Below are positions 26,817-37,400 of a stretch of 64,000 nt of DNA, one piece after another. A model generated the notes under the pieces. It was not told the origin of the DNA. It saw nothing but the letters and a program-made list of their open reading frames with translations, and searched no databases. Each line of letters starts with the position of its first letter. Within the stretch, counting starts at the first letter, position 1. Both the position numbers and the translations under genes were made by a program. Origin of the DNA: Bacillota bacterium (GTDB lineage: Bacteria > Bacillota > Clostridia > Lachnospirales > Lachnospiraceae); NCBI GenBank assembly GCA_023399055.1, contig JAEWQV010000015.1, positions 186,001-250,000 of the forward strand, read 5' to 3'.

Positions 26817-28013
26817 TTATTCTGCTGAATCAGTTGCATATTCACCCTGCTTGTACTCTTTCATGATGTTTTGAATTCTAGCAACAGGATTGAGAAGGCC
26901 ACTAATGCTATCATCATGATTTAATGTGTCAATGATTAAAGCGACATATTTGCTCATATCCACATTGATGTACCAAGGCTTTGTTAAAAGCTCAGGCGTC
27001 TGATAGATAAGATTGGTAGTAAGAATACCGTGAATTAAGCCATTTTCATAGGCTTCATCAATCTTAGCAAATCCATTGGTGAATAAACCAAAGGTGGAGG
27101 CAACAAAGATTCTGCCTGCATTTCTCTTCTTTAATTCGTGAGCAACATCCAATACACTTTCACCGGAAGATATCATATCATCAACAATTAAAACATCTTT
27201 TCCTTCAATATCTGTGCCTAAGAACTCATGTGCAACTATTGGATTACGACCGTTAACAATCTTAGTAAAGTCACGTCTCTTATAGAACATACCCATATCA
27301 AGACCTAATACGTTAGCATAATATACTGCTCTTGACATTCCGCCTTCATCCGGGCTGATTATCATCATATGTTCCGCATCAAGCTTAAGATCAGGTACAT
27401 TATGAAGCAGTGCTTTGATAAACTGATAATTAGGAGCTACTGTTTCAAGGCTGGATAGAGGGATGGCATTTTGAACTCTTGGGTCATGGGCATCAAAGGT
27501 AATGATGCTGTCAACACCCATTTGGGTCAATTCTTGAAGAGCAAGAGCACAGTCAAGAGACTCTCTGGAACTTCTTCTATGTTGTCTGCCTTCATAAAGG
27601 TAAGGCATAATAACTGTTATTCTTCTAGCTTTTCCACCAACTGCGGCAATAATTCTTTTTAAATCCTGATAATGGTCGTCGGGTGACATATGATTAAGAT
27701 GTCCTGAAACAGTATAGGTTAAGCTGTAATTTGTAACATCTACCAACAGGTACAAATCAACACCTCGAACAGATTCTTTGATTTGACCTTTTGCTTCGCC
27801 AGTGCCAAATCTAGGGCAGCAAGCCTTTAATAAAAATGAATCTCTTTGATAGCCGGAAAAAGCAATCGTACCTTTATGCTCGCTCTCTCTGGCATCGCGC
27901 CATTCAACTAAATAGTCATTCACGCGTTGTCCTAAGGAATTACTGCTTTCTAGTGCAATAATACCAAGAGGTCCTACAGGAATTGTTTCAACAATTTTCT
28001 CGTGCTTTGACAT
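26817..28013 (-). CDS. prs: Ribose-phosphate pyrophosphokinase, long divergent form
   Basis: This 398-residue enzyme should make PRPP from ribose 5-phosphate and ATP for nucleotide, His and Trp synthesis. It carries an N-terminal binding part (RRITVIMPYLYEGRQHRRSS, SIITFDAHDPRVQNA) and the PRPP loop VLIVDDMISSGESVLDVA. It is about 80 residues longer than ordinary Prs (about 315), and key segments differ: YEGRQHRR in place of YARQDRK, and SSG-E-S in place of DTGGT. GGAGGG and seven bases precede ATG 28013, which is preferred to the ATG at 28028. It is the last gene of the murC/dnaD/dnaI group and ends at a strong hairpin. Confidence 0.85.
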   Translation of the reverse strand: MSKHEKIVETIPVGPLGIIALESSNSLGQRVNDYLVEWRDARESEHKGTIAFSGYQRDSFLLKACCPRFGTGEAKGQIKESVRGVDLYLLVDVTNYSLTYTVSGHLNHMSPDDHYQDLKRIIAAVGGKARRITVIMPYLYEGRQHRRSSRESLDCALALQELTQMGVDSIITFDAHDPRVQNAIPLSSLETVAPNYQFIKALLHNVPDLKLDAEHMMIISPDEGGMSRAVYYANVLGLDMGMFYKRRDFTKIVNGRNPIVAHEFLGTDIEGKDVLIVDDMISSGESVLDVAHELKKRNAGRIFVASTFGLFTNGFAKIDEAYENGLIHGILTTNLIYQTPELLTKPWYINVDMSKYVALIIDTLNHDDSISGLLNPVARIQNIMKEYKQGEYATDSAE

Positions 28014-28109
28014 GAAATGTCCCTCCATGAATTTAAAGAATTGGTTTCAAAAGCCATTAAAGTTATACCATTATTACCATTGATTCGTCAAGACGATTTT
28101 CGACATTTG

Positions 28110-29114
28110 TTATGGATTAGTACTATTGACCGCCTTATGTAGACGAATGTCCTTGCCTATAATACGATGAATATTATAGCTGCTTACAATACGAGAAAAA
28201 ATTCGTTCCCCATAATTGGTATTAATATTTGTTAAGGACAAATTCGTTGAAATTACCGTAGACTTACGTCTTAATAAACGTTCGTTTATGATAAGATATA
28301 ATTGCGAATTTGTAAAAGCATTATTAAGTTCGGTGCCGAGATCGTCAATAATTAGTAAATCACAGGTTAGAATGTATTCAAATTGGTTGGAAGCTTCATA
28401 AGAATAATCCTCATCTCGGCTAAATTTATATTTTTCAAGAATATCATATAAGCGAAAGGCAGTGAGATAGATGACTGTGCTACCATGGTCCAGCAATTCC
28501 TTAGCAATGCAATTTGCAAGAAAGGTTTTTCCGACACCTGTGTTGCCAAGCAAAAGCAAGTTCTCATGATGTTTATTGAAATGACGAATAAAATTCTTAC
28601 AGCTGGCAACTACTTTTTGCATATTGGAAAGCGGTGAAAGTCCAAGGGTTTCATCCGTGTAATCATCGGAATAATAAGCGAAGGAAAAGTTGCTAAAATT
28701 CTCATTGGATAAGATGCTTTTAATATTGGAGCCAGAGTACAATAAATCAGAGATGGCCTGTTTAAAGCAATTGCATTTTTCGTTATTAACATATCCAGTA
28801 TCTTTGCACTTGTTGCAATGGTAAGGCATGTCCAAAAAATCTGCAGGATAACCATGCTTTATCAACAATTCCTGTTGTTGCTGCTTTAACTGGTGAGAAT
28901 GTTCCCGAAGAACTGCAAGTGCACTATCATCACCATTTAGAGCTAAGCGACCACTCTGTGCTGATATCTTGATTATTTCCTCTTCCAGTGCTTTTAATTC
29001 CGGAATTTGTTCATAAGCCTCTTTTATTCGTTTGTCCTGTAAATGCTTATTTTTTAAACGACGGCTGTCATATTCCCGCAATATCTGATTGTATTGCTCA
29101 TTCTTCAATGCCAC
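28110..29114 (-). CDS. DnaI/DnaC-like replicative helicase loader ATPase
   Basis: This 334-residue AAA+ protein has a coiled N-terminal part, a four-cysteine zinc-binding motif (CNKCKDTGYVNNEKCNC), Walker A LLGNTGVGKT, Walker B LLIIDDLGTE and a sensor segment VISTNLSL. This is the DnaI/DnaC-type helicase loader of Firmicutes. GGAGG lies eight bases before GTG 29114, so I begin there; in-frame ATGs at 29129 and 29147 have no good ribosome site. It follows the DnaD/DnaB-like gene, giving the loader pair in one operon. Confidence 0.88.
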   Translation of the reverse strand: MALKNEQYNQILREYDSRRLKNKHLQDKRIKEAYEQIPELKALEEEIIKISAQSGRLALNGDDSALAVLREHSHQLKQQQQELLIKHGYPADFLDMPYHCNKCKDTGYVNNEKCNCFKQAISDLLYSGSNIKSILSNENFSNFSFAYYSDDYTDETLGLSPLSNMQKVVASCKNFIRHFNKHHENLLLLGNTGVGKTFLANCIAKELLDHGSTVIYLTAFRLYDILEKYKFSRDEDYSYEASNQFEYILTCDLLIIDDLGTELNNAFTNSQLYLIINERLLRRKSTVISTNLSLTNINTNYGERIFSRIVSSYNIHRIIGKDIRLHKAVNSTNP

Positions 29115-29166
29115 TTTGTTTTCCTCCATGAATATAATCAACGGCATGTTTCACAAAAGTCAAAAC

Positions 29167-30252
29167 CTATAAGCCTTTATTCAAAAGCTTCTTTTCCAGT
29201 TCAGCGTAATCTTGTGCTGTATAAGTCCTCTGAGGAAACTGATTAAACTTATTTGGTGCAGGTTTCGCCATTGTAGAGACCTTGCTTGCCTCACTTGTTT
29301 TGTTTCCTTTTGAAAAATCTTCATCCACTTTTGCAATGTCAGCCTGGGTTTTTACATTTTTCTTAAACCAGGTTTCTAGGATTTTGTCGGTATATTTAAA
29401 ATCCGGCTTTTGTGTCCTTAATAAAGTGCGATTACAGGCTTCTTCAATGATATCATCAGCAAAACCGTAAACCTCAACCCATTTTGTTATGTACTGGCGT
29501 TCAATTTGACCGGGTGCGCGTTTAAGACCAAAAGCTTTGTTAACAACATTAAAGTGATCGTTGTAAACAGTAGTTGCTTCTTTTGCCTTTTCCTCAGTAT
29601 CAATACCTTCCTCTGCCCAACTTATTGCCACGGTCTCTATGTAAGAAGCATTTTTCTTGCCCTTTGAAACGCAATATTCATAAAGGAACATGATTAACTC
29701 TGGCTTAAAGTGTAATTCTTCGTAGAGGTAAAGAATAAGTTGAAGATCCATAGGTTTGAGCGGACGATCCAGATAGATTTCAACAATATGTAAAGCCCAA
29801 TTGATTTCATCATTATTCGCAAGCTGTGCAAGCTGTTCTGGAGAATAATTCTGTCGCAAGGCAGGTTTTTTTTCTGTAACGACAGTAACTGCAATTTCAT
29901 CTGCTTGCTGTTCTGGTGCTGGAGTTGCCAACGGTACAGCTCTATTTTGAAATTTACTTAAATCAACCAAATGAATAGAAATAATATCCTTTTGATCATT
30001 TCGAATTAAGGTAAGGAGCTGCAGCTTTTCCCAATAAGCAAGGGCACGCAAGATATCCTTCTCGGTATCTTCTAAACGATCGGCAATGGAGGAAATGGAT
30101 AATTCGGGGTGGTTGCCTAAAAAGCAGCGCAGAAGATATAAATACACCTTAACATACGCCCCGTTTGCAGATGGCATAAATTGATCAATGAAGATGTTCG
30201 GCACGATAGTAACATCAGATACGCCTTCAGCATGTAGTGATATATTACTCAT
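29167..30252 (-). CDS. DnaD/DnaB-like replication initiation protein
   Basis: This is a 361-residue protein with an N-terminal winged-helix part (IADRLEDTEKDILRALAYWE, about 50-85) and DnaD-like helical domains later (PMDLQLILYLYEELHFKPEL; IEEACNRTLLRTQKPDFKYT, then ILETWFKKN). DnaD/DnaB proteins help the helicase loader at origins or restart sites. AGGAGGG five bases before ATG 30252 decides the start. Its upstream region is packed with DnaA boxes. It lies directly upstream of the DnaI-like loader. Confidence 0.85.
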   Translation of the reverse strand: MSNISLHAEGVSDVTIVPNIFIDQFMPSANGAYVKVYLYLLRCFLGNHPELSISSIADRLEDTEKDILRALAYWEKLQLLTLIRNDQKDIISIHLVDLSKFQNRAVPLATPAPEQQADEIAVTVVTEKKPALRQNYSPEQLAQLANNDEINWALHIVEIYLDRPLKPMDLQLILYLYEELHFKPELIMFLYEYCVSKGKKNASYIETVAISWAEEGIDTEEKAKEATTVYNDHFNVVNKAFGLKRAPGQIERQYITKWVEVYGFADDIIEEACNRTLLRTQKPDFKYTDKILETWFKKNVKTQADIAKVDEDFSKGNKTSEASKVSTMAKPAPNKFNQFPQRTYTAQDYAELEKKLLNKGL

Positions 30253-30552
30253 AAATTCCCTCCTAAATATAGCTGGCAAAGTGATGCCAGCAACATTATA
30301 GCATAGATAATTTCATCTGCAAATAGCCTATTTTCAGGGGTTTGGCCATATTTATCCAACGTGGATAATGTGGATAAAGTGGATGGAATATAAGTCAAAT
30401 GATGTAAAAAAATGTAAAATAAACAAGAACATACGTAAAATCAAGCCTTGTTAAAATCTAAACACTATGTTTGTAGAAGAATAGTTCGACAAAAAAATAT
30501 CCACAGCAGTTATCAACCAAATTGTTGATAATACTGTGGATAATGTGGATAA
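30253..30552. promoter_or_regulatory. Two clusters of DnaA boxes between murC and the DnaD-like gene
   Basis: Cluster A (30352-30386): TTATCCAAC, then head-to-tail CGTGGATAA (30360), TGTGGATAA (30369, perfect) and AGTGGATGG (30378) at nine-base period. Cluster B (30497-30552): ATATCCACA (30497), TTATCAACC (30510), TGTTGATAA (30523), and perfect TGTGGATAA at 30535 and 30544. The consensus is TTWTNCACA. Cluster B touches the murC stop. DnaA could repress or activate the loader genes, or be titrated here. No reading frame is present. Confidence 0.72.
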
Positions 30553-31956
30553 CTACATCCCTAGAAGATTTTCTCCCACGGAAACTATGTCTCCGGCACC
30601 CATAGTTATCAACAGGTCACCGTTAATACAATTTTGTAATAAAAAGTTTTCAATCTCATCAAAGGAGCTAAAATGATATACTTCCTTACCTAATTTTTCT
30701 AATTCCCTTAGTAAATCCTTAGAAGAAATGTCTCCTGGGTTCTTTTCACGTGCTGCATAGATATCTGCAAGCACTATTTTGTCAGCATATGACAAAGCTT
30801 CGGCGAATTCCGTCAAATGCTGTTTTGTACGAGAATATGTGTGTGGTTGGAACACACACCATAGCGCATTATGGGGATAAACCTCTGCTGCTGTTAAGGT
30901 AGCAACAACTTCAGTAGGGTGATGTGCATAATCATCAATGATGGATACGCCACCAATTTCCCCTTTATATTCAAAGCGTCGTTTTGAATTGTGGAAAGAA
31001 ATCATAGCTTTCTTTATTGTTTCCATAGGGACCCCAACCTGTAGGGCAAGACCTATAACAGGAAGACAATTTGATACATTATGAACACCAATTGCATTCA
31101 ATTCAATGCGGTCAACATATTCTCCCTTTATATAGAAGTTAAAGCTGCTAATACATTGACGGCTAAACTCAATTTGATCAGCTGCATAATCATATGATTT
31201 TATGGTGGTACGATGTTTTGAATCAATAATTCCATAGGTGAATACTTCGCACTCTAAGTCTTTAATAAGCTCTTCGTAGCGGTCAATCTCACCATTAATA
31301 AATAATTGACCATCCTTGGGAATTCGCTTTGCAAAAGTATGAAAGGAATGATAAATATCATCAAGATCTTTAAAAAAGTCTAAATGATCTTCATCTACAT
31401 TTAAGATGATGGCACGTTTTGGATAGAACTGATGGAACGTGTTGGTGTATTCACAAGCTTCTATAATAAAGTGTTCCGATTTGCCCATGCGAATATTTCC
31501 GCCAATGACATCTAGCATGCCACCCACAGAAATAGTAGGATCTAGTTCAGCATCCATAAAGACTTGCGAAACCATGGAAGTAGTTGTTGTTTTACCGTGA
31601 GTACCAGATACAGTAACTGCATTATCATAGTTCAGCATTAACTGACCAATCATTTCAGCGCGGGAAAGTATGGGAAGGTTAAGACGTTTTACTTCCATAA
31701 ATTCCTCATTATCTTCCGAAATAGCCGCTGTGTAAACGACAACTTCGATATCAGAAGTTATATTAGAAGCTCTCTGCCCTAAGTAGAAGGTAATTCCTAA
31801 AGAACTTAAATGGTCGGTAATACTGCTTTGATGTGCATCAGAGCCACTTATAACAAAGCCAAGGGTATGTAAATATTCAGCAAATCCGCTCATGCTTATC
31901 CCGCCGATACCGATAAAGTGCATCCGGCAGGGCTTATTAAAATCAATTTTGTACAT
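30553..31956 (-). CDS. murC: UDP-N-acetylmuramate--L-alanine ligase
   Basis: This 467-residue cytosolic Mur ligase adds L-Ala to UDP-MurNAc at the first peptide step of wall synthesis. The nucleotide fold begins HFIGIGGISMSGFAEYL, the ATP loop is VSGTHGKTTTTSMV, and the central domain has DEDHLDFFKD and a C-terminal DDYAHHPTEV. GGAGG six bases before ATG 31956 fixes the start; the frame from TTG 31962 is two residues longer. Placement next to replication-loader genes with DnaA boxes is the notable point. Confidence 0.96.
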   Translation of the reverse strand: MYKIDFNKPCRMHFIGIGGISMSGFAEYLHTLGFVISGSDAHQSSITDHLSSLGITFYLGQRASNITSDIEVVVYTAAISEDNEEFMEVKRLNLPILSRAEMIGQLMLNYDNAVTVSGTHGKTTTTSMVSQVFMDAELDPTISVGGMLDVIGGNIRMGKSEHFIIEACEYTNTFHQFYPKRAIILNVDEDHLDFFKDLDDIYHSFHTFAKRIPKDGQLFINGEIDRYEELIKDLECEVFTYGIIDSKHRTTIKSYDYAADQIEFSRQCISSFNFYIKGEYVDRIELNAIGVHNVSNCLPVIGLALQVGVPMETIKKAMISFHNSKRRFEYKGEIGGVSIIDDYAHHPTEVVATLTAAEVYPHNALWCVFQPHTYSRTKQHLTEFAEALSYADKIVLADIYAAREKNPGDISSKDLLRELEKLGKEVYHFSSFDEIENFLLQNCINGDLLITMGAGDIVSVGENLLGM

Positions 31957-32424
31957 ATTCAACCTCCATGATGCCGGTTAAGCATCTTCATCAAATAACT
32001 AACTGATATTATAACCCATTTTACTTAAATTACAACATTAATTACAAGATTAAAATCCTAAAGCCATCAGAATCGTGCATAAAGATACGATAATAGACAG
32101 TAAGAATTCATAGCCATTATATTCAGAATATAAAGTATGTGTACCCCAAAACATAAGGAATTAACGAAATAAAGTAAGCTACTTGCCAAAAAGAAAATAA
32201 AATTAATAGAAAATGGCAGGAAATCTGCAAAAATTTGTTATTTTTTCGTAAATATTATTCACATTTTGTAATAAATATGTTATAATGGCGCTATCTAAAA
32301 ACAAAGAATAAATAGTAAGGGAACTGAAGGTATTATTCAGTGGGGTAACTTGTAACTTGTAATTTGAATCAGTTTAGTGCTGATCAAAAACGAACGATAA
32401 TATGGACAGAAGGGGGATCATTCC
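31957..32424. promoter_or_regulatory. Divergent intergenic region with the spoVG promoter
   Basis: TTCACA (32258-32263) and TATAAT (32281-32286) are 17 bases apart with TG before the -10 box, giving a clear sigma-A promoter and a leader of about 135 bases. A 17-base palindrome TTATATTC-A-GAATATAA lies at 32117-32133. A murC promoter must lie on the other strand but was not fixed. No gene is seen. Confidence 0.6.
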
Positions 32425-32703
32425 ATGCAAATTACCGACGTACGCGTACGTAAGGTGAGTAAGGAAGGCAAAATGAAGGCAGTTGTTTCAATCACACTTG
32501 ATAACGAGTTCGTAGTTCATGATATCAAGGTTATTGAAGGCGATAAGGGGTTATTTATTGCTATGCCTAGCAGAAAAGCTGGAGACGGTGAATATCGTGA
32601 TATTGCTCATCCTATCAATTCGGACACAAGAGATAAGATTCAAAAAATTATCCTTGAAAAGTACGAAATTGCGGCATTAGAATCAGAAGAAATACAAGCG
32701 TAA
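32425..32703 (+). CDS. spoVG: SpoVG septation/RNA-binding regulator
   Basis: This 92-residue protein matches SpoVG over its whole length: MQITDVRVRKVSKEGKMKAV, FVVHDIKVIEGDKGLFIAMP, then YRDIAHPINSDTR. SpoVG is a small nucleic-acid-binding regulator conserved in Firmicutes, affecting septum formation, sporulation and virulence traits. AGGGGG precedes the ATG. It is monocistronic, with its own promoter and a strong terminator 25 bases after the stop. Confidence 0.96.
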   Translation: MQITDVRVRKVSKEGKMKAVVSITLDNEFVVHDIKVIEGDKGLFIAMPSRKAGDGEYRDIAHPINSDTRDKIQKIILEKYEIAALESEEIQA

Positions 32704-32728
32704 AAACTAAGAGAAGAGTGCAAAAACG

Positions 32729-32751
32729 GCAGCGTCAGGGCTGCTTTTTTT
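32729..32751 (+). terminator. spoVG terminator
   Basis: GCAGC (32729-32733) pairs with GCTGC (32740-32744), followed by seven T. Confidence 0.9.
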
Positions 32752-32840
32752 GTCCCTTTTATATTTCATTTATCAGTTTACATCAAGTCTCCCAAGGATT
32801 ATAATAAAACAGTTAAAATTAATGAAGGTAGGGTGTATTT

Positions 32841-33833
32841 ATGAAAGAAACCTTGCGTATGAAATGTAATTTAATTGCAGAGAATTATCAGGATCTGGCA
32901 AAGGAATTAAAATGGCATAGCTCCACCAATCTCAGATTCGGTGCTTTGTATTACACATTGAATGGGAAAAAGGTGAATGTTGATGCTATTAATCGTAGTC
33001 GCACAATAATTAAGGAAAATACTGGTATCTTTTCACAATTTAAAGATATAACCAACTTTACCACCTCGGTGATTCTATCGCTACAAGACCAACCAGAGAA
33101 GGATTTTTTAAATGCCCTAAAAGTATATGAAGCATTAAAGCAGGAAGGATTACATCCTTCCCCCTATCTTGTGTTAGCAGCAACCTCAATTGCAATTCAA
33201 GCAGAACCATATGATTATACGAGAATTGTAACGGCTACAAAAGACATTTATAAAGCCATGAAAAAGGAGCATAAAATTCTAACCTCCTCAGATGATTATG
33301 GTTTTGCAGCTCTTCTTGCTATGCAGGAAAAACTGACTAAAGATGTAGTTAACGAAGTAGAAGCTTGTTATAGAATTCTAAAGCAGGATTTTGTAAGTTC
33401 CAATTCACTCCAAGCCTTAGCACAGGTACTCACAATAAGTGAAGAGGATATTAATATAAAATGTAAAAGAGTTGTAGATTTAAACCAAGCTTTAAAGAAT
33501 AGAAAATGTAAAATAGGAAGTGGAATTGAGAGGTCCTTCCTAGGCATAGCTGCTTTGTTTGAGATGGACTGTAATCAGTTGGCAGATGAGATTGCTGAAT
33601 TCTATGAGTATTTAAAGTATAAAAAAGGATTTGGCTCTTGGTCTATTTCAAGGGATGAGAGAGTCATGTTTGCAATTGCACTTTTATGTATAGAATATTT
33701 AGAAGACGCAAAGCAGAATACAGTTAAAATGACATTATCAAATAATGTTACAGTAATTATGATCGCTCAACAGATGGCAGCTATTGCAGCATCCTCTGCA
33801 GCGGTTGCTGCTGCGTCTGCTTCCTCCAGTTAA
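32841..33833 (+). CDS. DUF4003 family protein
   Basis: This 330-residue, mostly helical, soluble protein resembles the DUF4003 family of Firmicutes. Typical stretches are WHSSTNLRFGALYYTLNGK near the start and GFGSWSISRDERVMFAIALL near the end. No catalytic motif is visible. The extreme C-terminus is a small-residue run (IAASSAAVAAASASSS). Some relatives have been linked to exopolysaccharide or morphology genes, but I would not assign a function. GGTAGGG precedes the ATG. It is followed in the same direction by pth and mfd. Confidence 0.7.
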   Translation: MKETLRMKCNLIAENYQDLAKELKWHSSTNLRFGALYYTLNGKKVNVDAINRSRTIIKENTGIFSQFKDITNFTTSVILSLQDQPEKDFLNALKVYEALKQEGLHPSPYLVLAATSIAIQAEPYDYTRIVTATKDIYKAMKKEHKILTSSDDYGFAALLAMQEKLTKDVVNEVEACYRILKQDFVSSNSLQALAQVLTISEEDINIKCKRVVDLNQALKNRKCKIGSGIERSFLGIAALFEMDCNQLADEIAEFYEYLKYKKGFGSWSISRDERVMFAIALLCIEYLEDAKQNTVKMTLSNNVTVIMIAQQMAAIAASSAAVAAASASSS

Positions 33834-33883
33834 ATAATAAATTAAAATTTTAGTAAGTTTAAGTCATGAAGAAAGGTTTCGTT

Positions 33884-34450
33884 ATGTACATTATAGTAGG
33901 TTTAGGAAATCCAACTGATAAATATCAGGCTACAAGACATAATATTGGGTGGGATGCAATTACGAAAGTATCCGACGATTATCGTATTTCGCTGGACACG
34001 AAAAAGCATAAGGCAATCTGCGGAAAAGGCTCTATTGAAGGAGAAAAAGTGGTGCTGGCTCAGCCCATTACCTATATGAACTTAAGTGGCGAGAGTGTTC
34101 GTGAGTTAATGGATTTTTATAAGGTTACACCCAATGAAATTATCATTATCTATGATGACATCAGTTTGGAAGTTGGACAGCTACGAATTCGTAAGAAGGG
34201 AAGCGCTGGCGGGCACAATGGAATTAAAAGTATTATCAGTCACCTTGGCACAGATGAATTCCCAAGAATTAAAGTGGGGGTTGGCGATAAACCCAAGGAT
34301 TGGGATCTTGCAGATTATGTTCTGTCAAGATTTCATGCAACAGAACAACCAACGATACGAGAGGCGTTGAAAGATACTTCCGATGCCTGTAAAATGATAA
34401 TCACGGCAGGGATTGATGCTGCAATGAATCAATATAATAGAAAAAAATAA
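33884..34450 (+). CDS. pth: Peptidyl-tRNA hydrolase
   Basis: This 188-residue enzyme releases peptides from prematurely dropped peptidyl-tRNA. The motifs are VGLGNPTDKYQATRHNIGW (with the catalytic His), QPITYMNLSGESV, IYDDISLEVGQLRIRKKGSA and GGHNGIKSI. The frame opens at 33866, but GAAAGG lies seven bases before ATG 33884 and the conserved start MYIIVGLGNP begins there. It lies directly before mfd, a very common order in Firmicutes. Confidence 0.97.
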   Translation: MYIIVGLGNPTDKYQATRHNIGWDAITKVSDDYRISLDTKKHKAICGKGSIEGEKVVLAQPITYMNLSGESVRELMDFYKVTPNEIIIIYDDISLEVGQLRIRKKGSAGGHNGIKSIISHLGTDEFPRIKVGVGDKPKDWDLADYVLSRFHATEQPTIREALKDTSDACKMIITAGIDAAMNQYNRKK

Positions 34451-34476
34451 TAGTTTTCAAATAGGAGGATGTCATT

Positions 34477-37400
34477 TTGAAAACCTTCAGCGCACCCTTG
34501 ATGGAATTAAAAGAATTTAATGATATCAGGGAGAACATTATAACGAGAACCCTGCCGGTACATGTTACCGGCTGTATTGATTCCCAAAAATGTCATTTAA
34601 TCCATGGCTTAAGTGAAGGATTTAAATATAAGGTAATTGTTACTTATAACGATTTAAAGGCCAAGGAAATCTATGAGGATTATAGATTATATGATAAAGA
34701 AGTTTTTCTATATCCTTCAAAGGACATTATATTCTATAGTGCAGATATTCACGGGAATGCGATTGTCAGAGAACGTCTGAAAGTTCTTCGTAAGATTATT
34801 GAAAAAAAAGACGCGACAATCATTGTTTCACTGGAAGGTGGTATGGATCGTATCCTTCCATTGCAGATGATAAAGGAAAGAGTCATTAAGATTACTGCGG
34901 AGTCAGTGATTAAATTACAGGAATTCAGTGCTGCTTTAACTCATCTTGGGTATGAAAGACAGGCACAGGTGGAGTCCCCAGGTGATTTTGCTGTAAGGGG
35001 AGGCATCATTGATATTTTCCCACTAACCGAAGAGGTTCCTTATCGTATCGAATTATGGGGCGATGAAATAGATTCTATTCGTACCTTTGATATTAGCAGT
35101 CAACGTTCCATTGAACAGGTGGAGGGTCTGACGATATATCCAGCTACAGAAATCATTTTGGATGATAAGAGAAGGAAAGCTGGACTTCAAAAGCTGGAAG
35201 ATGAGGAAAAGAAGTATTATAAAGGTTTAAGAGACCAGTTTAAAACCGAGGAAGCAGCAAGAATTCATCAAATTATTGGCGAATTCAAAGAGAATCTTGA
35301 AACCTATCATGGTTCGGTAGCCATGGAAAGCTATATTAATTATTTTTATGAACAGACGGTTAGCTTTTTTCAATATTTTAATCAAGAAGAAACTTTGTTC
35401 TTTCTAGATGAGCCGGGTCGGCTTGTGGAAAAAGGAGAAGCGGTTGAAACAGAGTTTCGAGAAGGTATGATTGGTCGTATTGAGAAGGGATATATTCTTC
35501 CGGGACAGATTGATGTAATCTTTAGCTATAAGGAAGCAATGGGCTTTCTGGCAAATAAAAATTCCATTCTTATCAGTACCATGGAGGTTAAGAATAACTT
35601 CTATACCCCCAAGAGGAAATACGACTTCACAGTTCAGACAGTAGCTTCTTATCACAAGAATTTTGATGTTTTAGTAAAAGATCTAGAGCGCTGGAAGAAG
35701 AACAAATATCGAGTAATCCTGCTTTCTGGTTCCAGATCCAGGGCGATGCGTTTAAGTGATGATCTTAGAGAATATAATCTTAGTGCTTTCTATTCAGAGG
35801 ATATGGACCGAGTGCTCCAACCAGGAGAAATTATGGTGGCATATGGAAACCTTAGAAGAGGCTTTGAATATCCATTAATTAAGTTGGTGGTAATCTCAGA
35901 AAGCGATATCTTTGGTTCAGAGAAAAAGAAAAAACGAAAGAAAACCTCCTATGAGGGAAATAAAATTCATAGCTTTACTGATCTGGCACCTGGTGACTAT
36001 ATTGTTCATGAAAATCATGGTCTTGGTATCTATAAAGGCATTGAGAAAATAGAAGTTGATAAGGTAACAAAGGATTATATTAAGATTGAATATGGGGGTG
36101 GAGGCGTGTTGTATATTCTTGCAACAGGCCTTGATGTGATACAGAAATATTCAGGTTCTGAAGGTAGAAAGCCAAAGCTGAATAAGCTGAATTCTATTGA
36201 GTGGAAGAATACCAAATCAAAAGTCAAAGGTGCAGTGCGCGAGGTGGCAAAGGATTTGGTGGCACTCTATGCCCAAAGACAGGAGAAGATAGGCTTCCAG
36301 TTTGGTCCAGATACCGTATGGCAGAAGGAGTTTGAAGAAGCCTTTCCCTATGATGAGACAGAGGATCAGTTAAATGCAATTGAGGCTACCAAAAGGGATA
36401 TGGAAAGCAAACGTATTATGGATCGTCTAATCTGTGGTGACGTGGGTTATGGTAAAACAGAAATTGCAATTCGTGCTGCCTTTAAAGCTGTTTCCGATGG
36501 TAAACAGGTAGTTATTCTTGTGCCTACAACCATTTTAGCACAACAGCATTACAATACAATGGTTCAACGAATGATGGATTTCCCGGTGAGTATTGATGTG
36601 TTATCACGTTTTCGAAGTGCTGCAGAACAAAAGAAGACAATAGAACGAATTAAAAAAGGTAGCCTGGATATCATCGTTGGAACTCATAGAGTATTGTCAC
36701 AAGATGTGAAGTTTAAGAATCTTGGATTGTTAATCATAGATGAAGAACAACGTTTTGGGGTTGGGCATAAAGAAAAAATGAAGCTGTTAAAGAAGGACGT
36801 AGATGTTCTTACACTTACAGCAACACCTATTCCTAGAACTTTGCATATGAGCCTGGTTGGAATTCGTGATATGAGTGTACTTGACGAGCCACCGGTGGAT
36901 CGTCTTCCTATTCAAACCTATGTGCTGGAACACAATGAAGAGATTATACGAGAGGCCATCACCAGAGAATTAGCAAGGGAAGGTCAGGTTTATTATGTCT
37001 ATAACCGCGTGAATGGTATTGATGAGATTGCTAATACCGTTGCAAAGCTAGTTCCAGATGCAAATGTTGCCTTTGCTCATGGGCAGATGAATGAACATAC
37101 CTTAGAGAAGATCATGTTCGACTTTATCTCTGGGGAGATTGATGTACTTGTTTCTACCACAATTATTGAAACTGGTTTGGATATTTCTAATGTAAATACG
37201 ATAATTATTGATGATGCTGACAGATTAGGTTTATCACAGCTCTATCAGCTAAGAGGTCGTGTAGGGCGTTCTAACCGTACCTCCTATGCATTTTTAATGT
37301 ACAAAAGGGATAAGATGCTTCGTGAGATTGCAGAGAAGAGATTACATGCCATCAAAGAATTCACTGAGTTGGGTTCTGGTTTTAAAATAGCGATGCGAGA

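Noticed and set aside
30253..30552. Chromosomal replication origin oriC
   Set aside because: DnaA boxes are plentiful, but dnaA, dnaN, recF, rpmH and gyr genes are absent and no clear AT-rich unwinding block follows, so a regulatory or titration role is more likely.
32200..32420. Sigma-H type promoter for spoVG
   Set aside because: B. subtilis spoVG has one, but no convincing AGGA/GAAT pair was seen; a good sigma-A promoter is present instead.
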